Shown here one piece after another: positions 14,529-20,854 of a stretch of 20,854 bases of DNA (positions within the stretch are counted from its first letter, which is position 1; the number at the start of each line of letters is the position of its first letter). Below the pieces are notes generated by a model that was not told the DNA's origin, ran no database searches, and saw nothing but the letters and a program-made list of their open reading frames with translations. The translations under genes were made by a program, and so were the position numbers. The stretch comes from JBJENW01 sp051880395 (GTDB taxonomy: Bacteria; Bacillota; Clostridia; Lachnospirales; Lachnospiraceae). The stretch lies in assembly GCA_051880395.1 (NCBI GenBank), contig JBJENW010000069.1, positions 1-20,854 of the forward strand, read 5' to 3'.

Positions 14529-14549
14529 ACCAGTCACCTTCTTAAAAAT

Positions 14550-14582
14550 AGAATCTTAGTATCATTATTTAGTATATCATAT
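14550..14582. promoter_or_regulatory. AT-rich divergent promoter region with a TTAGTAT(AT)CAT direct repeat
   Basis: Between the zinc-finger gene and the transporter lies TTAGTATCAT, then TAT, then TTAGTATATCAT, two near-copies of one word. The region is AT-rich and contains TATACT/TATCAT words able to serve as -10 elements on both strands. Exact promoters cannot be fixed by eye. The repeat may be an operator for the transporter; it matches no operator I know well. Confidence 0.35.
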
Positions 14583-14617
14583 CACCTAGAAAAAGGGAAG
14601 AAGAGAGAGGAACAGAC

Positions 14618-15514
14618 ATGAAAAAAAATAAATATTTGTTTGTGGTGGTGCTGTTGCTGACCATTACGTTGGTGAGTACCGGGCTGACAGTTGTGTATGT
14701 ACAGCAGGAAAATGAGCAGCAGACAAAGGATTTGACAGTGGTGACATCTTTTTATCCGATGTATATTGCGACAATGAATGTAATTGGTGACTGCAAAGGA
14801 GTACATCTGGAAAGTCTGAGTGAACCGAAGACCGGCTGTCTTCATGATTATCAGCTTACTCCTCAGGATGTAAAACTTTTGGCAAAAGCGGATGTGTTTG
14901 TCGTAAATGGTGGTGGAATGGAAAGTTTTCTAGCGGACACCGTCGAACAATATCCAAAACTTTCTGTGGTGGATACTACAGATGGCGTGGAAATTTTGGA
15001 AGACAATGCGCATGTATGGATGGAATTGGAACTTTATCAGCAGCAGGTGCAGAAAATCGCAGAAGGGATGAAAAAAGCTGATCCGAAAAATGCGGATTGC
15101 TATCAGGAAAATGCAGATGCGTATACAGCAAAGGTCAAGGAGCTCCAGAAAGAAGCAAACCAGTTGAAAAATATGGTCCCGCAGGGAGAAAAAGTGATAC
15201 TGTTTCACGAAGCGTTTGAATATGTCGCGAAAGAGTATGGGTTTACGACATCTTATGTGTTGGATTTAGACGAAGAACGTCAGGTGAGTGCCGGTGAGGT
15301 GGCCGATGTCCTGTCGCAGATTAAGGAGAATCATGTATCTGTCATTTTTGCGGAAGAATTGTATGGGAAAACAATGGGGGATACGGTGGAAAAAGAATCG
15401 AATGTTCATGTCTGTTATCTGGATTCCCTGGTACGAGGCGAAACAGATGCGGACAGCTATCTGAAAGGGATGGCGCGTAACATCGAACTGGTAAAGGAGG
15501 CGTTTGCACAATGA
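14618..15514 (+). CDS. Metal ABC transporter substrate-binding protein (ZnuA/cluster 9 type)
   Basis: Extracytoplasmic binding protein delivering a divalent metal, probably Zn or Mn, to the permease. The 298 residues begin with a basic stretch and one hydrophobic segment (about 6-28). There is no lipobox cysteine after it, so the protein seems to be membrane-anchored or secreted rather than a lipoprotein. Likely ligands are H76 (GCLHDYQLTPQD), H132 (NAHVWM, where DPHxW is usual), H197 (LFHEAFEYVAKEYGF) and D269 (CYLDSL). There is no histidine-rich loop like that of many zinc-binding members. The family fold is supported by VTSFYPMY, DVFVVNGGGMESF and IFAEELYGKT. It begins the operon and its stop overlaps the ATPase start (ATGA). 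Confidence 0.87.
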   Translation: MKKNKYLFVVVLLLTITLVSTGLTVVYVQQENEQQTKDLTVVTSFYPMYIATMNVIGDCKGVHLESLSEPKTGCLHDYQLTPQDVKLLAKADVFVVNGGGMESFLADTVEQYPKLSVVDTTDGVEILEDNAHVWMELELYQQQVQKIAEGMKKADPKNADCYQENADAYTAKVKELQKEANQLKNMVPQGEKVILFHEAFEYVAKEYGFTTSYVLDLDEERQVSAGEVADVLSQIKENHVSVIFAEELYGKTMGDTVEKESNVHVCYLDSLVRGETDADSYLKGMARNIELVKEAFAQ

Positions 15515-16275
15515 AAAAAATGATACAGCCGTGTGGCCTGCATTGTATCAAAGTGCGTAATCTGGGTGTTTCTTTCGGAAATCAGGTGGTGCTAAGAGAT
15601 ATCAATTTGCATATTCACTGTGGGACGCTGACAGCTTTGGTCGGACGAAACGGTGCAGGAAAATCGACTCTGGTAAAAACCATTTTAGGAGAGATTCCAC
15701 ATACTGGTTCGATAGATTTTCGGGATTCAGAAAATGGACATATACAGAAATTGAACGTGGGATATGTACCGCAGACGTTGAATATAGAAAAATATACGCC
15801 AATCAGTGTGTATGATATGATGGCGGCGTTTCGCTCGTGTTCGCCTGTGTTTCTTCGAAAAAAGAAGAAACTTTATGCAGAAATCCAAGAGGCACTGCAA
15901 TATTTTCAAGTAGAAGATCTGATTGATCAGCAGGTGTGCAACCTCTCTGGAGGACAGTTGCAGCGTGTACTGCTTTCTATGGCAGTGATGGACGAACCGA
16001 ATTTACTTTTGTTAGACGAGCCGGTTTCCGGAATTGATCAAAACGGTATGGATCTGTTTTATGAGACGATGGATTATTTGAGAAAAAATTTTGATCTTGC
16101 GATCCTTTTAGTTTCTCATGATCTGGATTATGTGGCACGTTATGCGGATAAAGTGGTGTTACTGGACGAGACAGTTTTAAAGCAGGGAAGTGTGCGGGAA
16201 GTTTATCAGAGTGAAGAATTCCAAAGTGTATTTAAAGATGCCGCGTTTCCCTGGAAAGAGGAGGTGTCGAAATGA
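15511..16275 (+). CDS. Metal ABC transporter ATP-binding protein
   Basis: Cytosolic ATPase powering the metal importer. The 254 residues contain Walker A GRNGAGKST (45-53), the Q-loop glutamine Q88 (VPQTL), signature LSGGQLQR (145-152), Walker B LLLLDEP (165-171) and switch histidine H203 (VSHDLDYV). AAAGGAGG lies about 10 bases before the ATG at 15511. The start overlaps the end of the binding-protein gene, and its stop overlaps the permease start (ATGA both times), so the three products are probably translated in a coupled way. Similarity to ZnuC/MntB-type ATPases is by family and neighbours, not by a metal-specific motif. Confidence 0.93.
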   Translation: MKKMIQPCGLHCIKVRNLGVSFGNQVVLRDINLHIHCGTLTALVGRNGAGKSTLVKTILGEIPHTGSIDFRDSENGHIQKLNVGYVPQTLNIEKYTPISVYDMMAAFRSCSPVFLRKKKKLYAEIQEALQYFQVEDLIDQQVCNLSGGQLQRVLLSMAVMDEPNLLLLDEPVSGIDQNGMDLFYETMDYLRKNFDLAILLVSHDLDYVARYADKVVLLDETVLKQGSVREVYQSEEFQSVFKDAAFPWKEEVSK

Positions 16276-17084
16276 GTCTGATTCGAGAGTGGCTGCAGTA
16301 TGATTTTATGCGAAATGCATTCTTGGCAATTCTAATCATCACACCACTGTTTGGTGTACTTGGCACGATGATCGTCAACAACAAAATGGCGTTTTTTTCC
16401 GATGCACTGGGACATTCTGCATTGACCGGTATAGCGATTGGTGTGGTACTCGGTGTAACAAATACAAATCTTTCCATGATGGTATTTGCGATTGCCTTTG
16501 CACTTTTGTTAAATAAGATCAGCAGTTATAATACAGCATCTACGGATACGATCATATCGGTATTTTCTTCGGCAAGTATGGCAATCGGTCTAGCGATTTT
16601 GTCGAAGGGCGGAAATTTCAGCAAATATTCCAGCCTGCTGGTTGGAGATATTTTGAGTATTACACCGCAGGAAATTTTCTTTTTACTCTTACTGTTTTTT
16701 GCGACAATGTGTTTCTGGTTGTGTTGCTTTAATCATCTGGTGGCTGTCAGTATGCACGCGACGCTGGCGCACAGCCGTGGAATCAGGGTAAAGATTTTGA
16801 AAAACATGTTTGCTGTGTTTATCGCATGTGTGGTGATGTTGTCCATTCGCTGGGTGGGAATTTTGATCATCAATGCGCTTTTGATCCTTCCAGCGGCTTC
16901 TGCACGAAATATTTCGGCAAATATGCGGGAATATCATTTTTTTTCCGTGCTATTTTCCTTGTTTTCTGGTATACTGGGATTACTGGTGTCATATTACACA
17001 AATGTTGCTACGGGACCGATGATCGTGATACTGGCCTCGGTTGTGTATTTTGCGACATATTTGTATGGTAGAAAATTGCAATAA
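16272..17084 (+). CDS. Metal ABC transporter permease (ABC-3 family)
   Basis: Integral membrane subunit of the metal importer. The 270 residues consist of about seven or eight hydrophobic segments. They include the family-typical stretch SDALGHSALTGIAIGVVLG (about residues 41-59) and the later LSIRWVGILIINALLILPAA (about 190-209), which matches the ABC-3/ZnuB signature region. GAGGAGG precedes the start, which overlaps the ATPase stop. The C-terminal helix ends in YLYGRKLQ. The metal cannot be assigned: zinc and manganese systems share this architecture. Confidence 0.93.
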   Translation: MSLIREWLQYDFMRNAFLAILIITPLFGVLGTMIVNNKMAFFSDALGHSALTGIAIGVVLGVTNTNLSMMVFAIAFALLLNKISSYNTASTDTIISVFSSASMAIGLAILSKGGNFSKYSSLLVGDILSITPQEIFFLLLLFFATMCFWLCCFNHLVAVSMHATLAHSRGIRVKILKNMFAVFIACVVMLSIRWVGILIINALLILPAASARNISANMREYHFFSVLFSLFSGILGLLVSYYTNVATGPMIVILASVVYFATYLYGRKLQ

Positions 17085-17105
17085 GAAAAAGGAAGGAAAC
17101 AAAAA

Positions 17106-17852
17106 ATGAGTCAGGAAGTATTAGCCACAGTGGCAGGAAAAGAAATTACAGACAAAGATGTAGAGAATTTGATCGCAAATTATCCGCCGGAGCAGCGGAT
17201 CTATGTGACAAGCCCAAGTGCACGTCCGGAATTAGTGGAACAGTTGATCTCTTTTGAGTTGTTTGCAAAAATGGCTGAAGAAGAAAAGATTGATGAGACA
17301 GAGGAATTCAAAGAGACATTAGAGCGCATGAAAAGAGAGCTTGCCAGCCATATGGCAGTTAGCAGTATCTTGAAAGAGTTACAAGTGACACAGGATGAGG
17401 AAAGCATTTATTACAGAGAACATCAAAATGAATTTAAACAGGGGGCATCTGTACGTGCAAGACACATTCTGGTAGCAGAAGAGGCAGAGGCGAAAAAAAT
17501 CGCGGAAGAAATCGCAAATGGAAAGAGTTTTTCGGAAGCGGCAAAAGAGTATTCTACCTGCCCATCAAAGGAACAGGGAGGAGATCTCGGATTTTTCCAG
17601 AAAGGTCAGATGGTTCCGGAGTTTGAAAAAGCTGCATTTGAAGCAGAGTTAAATAAAATTGTCGGACCGGTTCAGACACAGTTTGGTTATCACTTGATTT
17701 TGGTAGAAGATAAAAAAGAAGAAAGTGTTACACCGTTTGAAATGGTGAAACAGCAGATCCATGATACACTTTTGCATGATAAGCAGCAGGAAGTGTATGC
17801 TGCGAAAGTGGATGAGTTAGAGAAAAAATATGGTGTAGAGCGTCATCTGTAA
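17106..17852 (+). CDS. Parvulin-type peptidyl-prolyl isomerase (PpiC domain), cytosolic
   Basis: Catalyses cis-trans isomerisation of peptide bonds before proline. The 248 residues have an N-terminal SurA/PrsA-like helical part (about 1-110) and a clear rotamase domain (about 115-205). The domain shows VRARHILVAEEAEAKKIAEEI, FSEAAKEYSTCPSKEQGGDLG, GQMVPEFEKAAF and FGYHLILVED. Unlike PrsA or SurA it has no signal peptide or lipobox, so it should act in the cytosol. A GGAAGG ribosome binding site is nine bases before the ATG. It lies 21 bases after the permease gene and before a strong terminator, so it probably shares the metal operon transcript. I see no obvious functional link to metal uptake. 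Confidence 0.92.
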   Translation: MSQEVLATVAGKEITDKDVENLIANYPPEQRIYVTSPSARPELVEQLISFELFAKMAEEEKIDETEEFKETLERMKRELASHMAVSSILKELQVTQDEESIYYREHQNEFKQGASVRARHILVAEEAEAKKIAEEIANGKSFSEAAKEYSTCPSKEQGGDLGFFQKGQMVPEFEKAAFEAELNKIVGPVQTQFGYHLILVEDKKEESVTPFEMVKQQIHDTLLHDKQQEVYAAKVDELEKKYGVERHL

Positions 17853-17868
17853 AAAATTATATGAAAAG

Positions 17869-17908
17869 ACACCTGCCTGTCCGGGGTTTGGACAGAGCAG
17901 GTGTTTTT
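17869..17908. terminator. Bidirectional terminator between the PPIase gene and proC
   Basis: ACACCTGC (17869-17876) pairs with GCAGGTGT (17897-17904), with an inner GTCC/GGAC stem. TTTTT follows on the plus strand. On the minus strand the stem is followed by CTTTTC, so it can also end proC transcripts. Confidence 0.92.
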
Positions 17909-17923
17909 GTTCGAAAAGAAAAC

Positions 17924-18736
17924 TTAGTTTTCACTCATTTTTTTTGATTTTGCACTGCAAGTTTGTTGTGCAGTAATTACTGCGCTGCGGAAACCTTCAC
18001 GTTCTAAGCAGGCAACCGCATCGATGGTAGTACCACCCGGTGAGCAGACAGCGTCCTTTAATTCTCCCGGATGTTTACCGGTTTCTAAAACCATTTTTGC
18101 ACTGCCGTAAACGGACTGTGCAGCGAATTTATAGGCTTGCGCACGCGGCATACCGTCTGCTACGGCAGCATCTGCCATAGCTTCGATAAACATATACACA
18201 TAAGCCGGAGAAGAACCACTTACACCGACAACTGCGTCCATTAAAGATTCCGGAACAATCTCGGCTTTTCCGAAGCTTTCAAAAATGGAAACAACACAAG
18301 CTGTTTCTTCCTCTGTCATGGAAGCATTTGGAGTCAATGCGGACATCGCCTCTAGCACCATTGCTGGTGTGTTTGGCATGGCGCGGACGAGCTTGATCGG
18401 TTTTCCAAACAGGTGTTCCACTGTCTGAATGGACTGACCGGCTGCAATGGCCACAATAATTGTGGAATCTGTGACGACGTCTTTGATTTCTTCGATGACG
18501 GTCTGATATAAATATGGTTTGACAGCTAAAAATAGAATATCCGATTCTTTTGCGACCTCTTTATTATCCAGAGAGGTTTTGATGTTATAATCATTTTTTA
18601 AGCGATCTAGGGTAGCCTGTGTTTTCGCACTGGCAATTACAGAGGAGGCAGGAACAAGATTGGAGCCTACAATGCCACCGATCATTGCGTTTCCCATATT
18701 TCCGCCGCCTATAAATCCAATTTTTTTCTCTAACAT
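17924..18736 (-). CDS. proC: Pyrroline-5-carboxylate reductase
   Basis: Last step of proline synthesis: reduces 1-pyrroline-5-carboxylate with NAD(P)H in the cytosol. At 270 residues it has the usual length. The Rossmann start is IGFIGGGNMGNAMIGGI (about 6-22). Further family stretches are FLAVKPYLY, LVRAMPNTPAMV and VSGSSPAYVYMFIEAMADA. The C-terminal signature region is AVCSPGGTTIDAVACLEREGF. An AAGGAG ribosome binding site lies five bases before the ATG. The gene follows crt on the minus strand but is separated from it by a terminator 27 bases upstream. No clear promoter of its own is visible after that terminator. Confidence 0.95.
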   Translation of the reverse strand: MLEKKIGFIGGGNMGNAMIGGIVGSNLVPASSVIASAKTQATLDRLKNDYNIKTSLDNKEVAKESDILFLAVKPYLYQTVIEEIKDVVTDSTIIVAIAAGQSIQTVEHLFGKPIKLVRAMPNTPAMVLEAMSALTPNASMTEEETACVVSIFESFGKAEIVPESLMDAVVGVSGSSPAYVYMFIEAMADAAVADGMPRAQAYKFAAQSVYGSAKMVLETGKHPGELKDAVCSPGGTTIDAVACLEREGFRSAVITAQQTCSAKSKKMSEN

Positions 18737-18754
18737 ATTTTCTCCTTTTCAAAA

Positions 18755-18789
18755 GCGAACAAAGACCAGTGGAAGAAATCCACTGGTCT
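18755..18789 (-). terminator. Terminator after crt on the minus strand
   Basis: TCCACTGGTCT and AGACCAGTGGA (plus-strand 18779-18789 and 18763-18773) form a perfect 11-pair stem with a five-base loop. On the minus strand TTTGTTC follows. It stands between crt and proC. Confidence 0.85.
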
Positions 18790-18814
18790 CTATGTATAAA
18801 AATAATAAAACGAA

Positions 18815-19618
18815 TTAGAAATCAGTTAAAGTTTTATCTCTACGCTCTAAGAATGCAGCCATTCCTTCTTTCTGATCGTGAGTAGAGAAGAGAATGCTGA
18901 ACATATTTGCTTCTAATTCTACGCCGTTTTTGATGTCCATGTCATAACCATTGTTGATTGCTGCTTTTGCAATAGAAATTGCATAGCTGCCGTTTGCAAT
19001 GATCTTAGAAGCCATCTTTTTCGCAGTATCCATTAATTCTTCTTTTGCGACAACTTTGTTTACTAAGCCGATGCGGTAAGCTTCAGCAGCATCAATCTGA
19101 TCACAGGTAAAGATAAGTTCTTTTGCTCTTCCCATACCTACCAGACGAGCTAATCTCTGTGTACCACCGAATCCCGGGATGATTCCAAGACCAGTTTCTG
19201 GCTGAGCAAAAACAGCGTTATCGGATGCGATACGGATATCACATGCCATAGCAATTTCACATCCACCGCCAAGAGCGAAACCATTGACAGCTGCGATGGT
19301 TACCTGACGCATATTCATTAATTTGAAGAATGGAACAGAAGCACGCATACCAAAATCTCTTGCTTCTGCTGGTGTTAATTTAGACATTTCAGCGATATCA
19401 GCGCCTGCAACGAAAGATTTGAATTCGTTTCCTTTCTTATCCGGACCACCTGTCAGGATGAGTACTTTGATATCGTCTCTAGCTTCGATTTCGGTCAGAG
19501 CTGTATTTAACTCATCTAAAGTCTCACTGTTTAATGCATTTAATGCGTTTGGACGAGCAATAGATAATACAGCAATCTCGTTTTCTACTGCTAATGTTAA
19601 ATTCGTAAAATCACTCAT
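18815..19618 (-). CDS. crt: Enoyl-CoA hydratase/crotonase (probable 3-hydroxybutyryl-CoA dehydratase)
   Basis: Interconverts 3-hydroxyacyl-CoA and enoyl-CoA; in butyrate-forming clostridia Crt makes crotonyl-CoA. The 267 residues contain the oxyanion-hole stretches FVAGADI (69-75) and NGFALGGGCE (112-121). The two catalytic glutamates are E121 and E141 (AQPETGLGIIPGFGGTQRL). Both are present, so it should be an active hydratase rather than a degenerate superfamily member. AGGAGG lies seven bases before the ATG. No thiolase, hbd, bcd or etf gene lies next to it here; it is monocistronic, with its own promoter and terminator. Butyrate metabolism is therefore inferred from family resemblance, and fatty-acid or amino-acid degradation are alternatives. 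Confidence 0.9.
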   Translation of the reverse strand: MSDFTNLTLAVENEIAVLSIARPNALNALNSETLDELNTALTEIEARDDIKVLILTGGPDKKGNEFKSFVAGADIAEMSKLTPAEARDFGMRASVPFFKLMNMRQVTIAAVNGFALGGGCEIAMACDIRIASDNAVFAQPETGLGIIPGFGGTQRLARLVGMGRAKELIFTCDQIDAAEAYRIGLVNKVVAKEELMDTAKKMASKIIANGSYAISIAKAAINNGYDMDIKNGVELEANMFSILFSTHDQKEGMAAFLERRDKTLTDF

Positions 19619-19664
19619 GATTCAACCTCCTAAAAATAAATTGTTATCGTAACACCTACTAATA

Positions 19665-19693
19665 AATTTATATCTTTGTCAAAGATTTGTCAA
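19665..19693 (-). promoter_or_regulatory. Promoter of crt
   Basis: Reading the minus strand, TTGACA (19693-19688) is followed after 17 bases by TAAATT (19670-19665). A TATAAA overlapping it sits at spacing 15. A second TTGACA occurs at 19682-19677, inside the spacer. The strong -35 fits an abundant enzyme. Confidence 0.65.
19672..19686. promoter_or_regulatory. 15-bp palindrome inside the crt promoter, operator-like
   Basis: ATCTTTG-T-CAAAGAT is a perfect palindrome (arms 19672-19678 and 19680-19686) lying wholly between the -35 and -10 of crt. A second short inverted repeat, TGTTA/TAACA (19642-19646 and 19650-19654), lies in the leader. A repressor bound at the first would block the polymerase. 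The cognate regulator is unknown. Confidence 0.5.
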
Positions 19694-19793
19694 TAAAAAA
19701 CGAATATTTTCGACAGAAATGTTTTCGCTGCTGCCACTTATACCTATATTAAAGAATAAATATCACACCAAAAGTAACATACAAATAATTTAC

Positions 19794-19822
19794 TAGACGA
19801 ATAGGAGAAAATACGTTAGAAT
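19794..19822 (+). promoter_or_regulatory. Probable promoter of mutY
   Basis: TAGACG (19794-19799) and TAGAAT (19817-19822) are exactly 17 bases apart. The -35 resembles the TAGACA used at the PTS promoter. A start near 19829 would lie after the upstream in-frame ATG (19821), favouring the ATG at 19872 as the true mutY start. Confidence 0.5.
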
Positions 19823-19871
19823 GAGAAAGGATGTTTTGAAATTCAAAGTAGTTGTAAGAGAGAGTAAAAAG

Positions 19872-20854
19872 ATGATAGAAAAATTTCCAATAGAATCATT
19901 GATCGAGCCGCTTTTGGCATGGTTTGAAAAGAATGCAAGAACTCTTCCGTGGCGGGAGAATGTGACACCGTATCGGGTGTGGGTATCGGAGATCATGTTG
20001 CAGCAGACAAGGGTGGAAGCAGTGAAACCTTATTTTTTACGTTTTATGAAAGAATTGCCGTCGATTCCGGCGCTGGCAGCGTGTGAGGAGGAAAAACTGC
20101 TGAAACTCTGGGAAGGATTAGGTTATTACAGCCGTGTGAGAAATATGCAGACAGCGGCGCAGACAATGGTGGAGAAGCATCACGGAGAAATGCCGCATTC
20201 CTATGAAGAAATATTAGAATTAAAAGGAATCGGAACCTATACAGCTGGGGCAATCGCATCGATTTCGTTTGGACTTCCAGTACCAGCCGTGGACGGAAAT
20301 GTGCTTCGGGTTCTTACGCGTGTCAGTGCAGATTTTTCGGATATTGCGAAACAGGCGACAAAGAAAAAGATGGAGACGATCTTAAAAGAAGTCATGCCAG
20401 AAGGGCGTTGTGGCGCATTTAATCAGGCATTAATGGAGCTTGGAGCAACGGTGTGTGTACCGAATGGAGCACCGTTTTGCGAAAAATGTCCCTGGCAGGA
20501 AGTCTGTGAGGCGAGAAAGCAGGATAAAATTTCAGAACTTCCGGTAAAAAGCAAAGCAAAGGCCAGGCGTGTGGAGCAGAGGACGGTCCTGCTTCTGCGA
20601 CAAGGAGAACGCGTGGCAGTCCGAAAACGTCCGGCGAAAGGACTTTTAGCAGGATTATATGAATTTCCGAATATGATGGGACATCTGACACAAGAAGAAG
20701 TCATAGAAGAGACAAAACGACTGGGTGGTATGCCGATTCGTGTAAAACGTATTCGGGATGCGAAACATATTTTCTCACATGTAGAATGGCAGATGTGGGG
20801 GTATGTGGTGCAGGTAGAAGAACAGGAGTTTTTAGCGGATTCTCAGAAAAAAAA
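19872..20854 (+). CDS. mutY: MutY A/G-specific adenine glycosylase, 3' end beyond window
   Basis: Base-excision repair enzyme that removes adenine mispaired with 8-oxoguanine. The 327 visible residues hold the full catalytic domain. The acid residue is E40 in VWVSEIMLQQTRV, and the helix-hairpin-helix stretch LKGIGTYTAGAIASISF precedes the catalytic D141 in PAVDGNVLRV. The iron-sulfur cysteines are C195, C203, C206 and C212. The first gap holds seven residues (CVPNGAPFC) where E. coli and Bacillus have six. The C-terminal NUDIX-like domain starts near residue 230 (VLLLRQGERVAVRKRPAKGL, then FSHVEW) and is cut by the window edge. With the ATG at 19872, LPWR falls at residues 25-28, as in other MutY proteins. 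An in-frame ATG at 19821 would add 17 residues, but it overlaps the likely -10. Confidence 0.95.
   Translation, partial: MIEKFPIESLIEPLLAWFEKNARTLPWRENVTPYRVWVSEIMLQQTRVEAVKPYFLRFMKELPSIPALAACEEEKLLKLWEGLGYYSRVRNMQTAAQTMVEKHHGEMPHSYEEILELKGIGTYTAGAIASISFGLPVPAVDGNVLRVLTRVSADFSDIAKQATKKKMETILKEVMPEGRCGAFNQALMELGATVCVPNGAPFCEKCPWQEVCEARKQDKISELPVKSKAKARRVEQRTVLLLRQGERVAVRKRPAKGLLAGLYEFPNMMGHLTQEEVIEETKRLGGMPIRVKRIRDAKHIFSHVEWQMWGYVVQVEEQEFLADSQKK

Noticed and set aside
14117..14545. A 142-codon plus-strand frame opposite the zinc-finger gene
   Set aside because: The minus-strand frame has two intact CxxC pairs, a good ribosome binding site and a terminator; the plus frame has none of these and overlaps engB.
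19642..19654. TGTTA/TAACA repeat as a Rex redox-repressor site
   Set aside because: Half-sites resemble Rex, but the three-base gap is far shorter than the eight bases between TTGTTA and TAACAA in the Rex consensus.
19821..19871. ATG at 19821 as the mutY start
   Set aside because: It overlaps a likely -10 (TAGAAT) and would lengthen the N-terminus beyond the usual; the ATG at 19872 gives the family length, though AGGAG at 19804-19808 keeps the upstream start possible.
1..20854. Search for CRISPR, insertion sequences, tRNA, rRNA, toxin-antitoxin or phage genes
   Set aside because: No regular repeats, transposase motifs, tRNA cloverleaf or phage/defence gene was seen; the window is mostly core metabolism and proteostasis.

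Overview
The window looks like a chromosomal segment of an anaerobic low-to-moderate GC Firmicute, most likely a Lachnospiraceae-type Clostridium. This rests on the gene content (mannose-family PTS with manO, a PRD antiterminator, a tig-clpP-clpX-lon-engB block, a crotonase), strong AGGAGG-type ribosome binding sites, sigma-A-type promoters and classic U-run terminators. I could not run any search, so family names come from motifs read by eye.

Layout. (1) Bases 1-1264: a GC-rich left edge that may hold the 5' end of a leftward gene, then a Gfo/Idh/MocA oxidoreductase. (2) Bases 1373-7590: a self-contained sugar PTS operon. An extended -10 promoter leads into a leader with a ribonucleic antiterminator (RAT) overlapping an intrinsic terminator. 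Then follow EIIAB, EIIC, EIID, ManO (DUF956), a LicT/GlcT-type PRD antiterminator, HPr and Enzyme I, ending at a strong terminator. The whole phosphorelay (EI, HPr, EIIA, EIIB, EIIC/D) and its probable RNA switch protein share one transcription unit.

(3) Bases 7596-14164: a proteostasis block: trigger factor, ClpP, ClpX, Lon and the ribosome-assembly GTPase EngB, all rightward, with a hairpin in most gaps. It ends at a palindrome shared with a convergent small two-zinc-finger gene on the minus strand. (4) Bases 14618-17908: a three-gene metal-type ABC transporter (binding protein, ATPase, permease, joined by ATGA overlaps) followed by a cytosolic parvulin-type prolyl isomerase and a bidirectional terminator.

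(5) Bases 17924-19693: two minus-strand genes, a crotonase (crt) and then proC, separated by a terminator. The crt promoter carries a 15-bp palindrome in its spacer. (6) Bases 19794-20854: the promoter and 5' part of mutY, cut by the window edge.

I see no CRISPR array, insertion sequence, rRNA or tRNA. The genes are mostly core metabolism. The most notable non-coding signal is the RAT/terminator switch in front of the PTS operon. Secondary signals are the crt operator-like palindrome, the direct repeat upstream of the metal transporter, and the structured tig leader.
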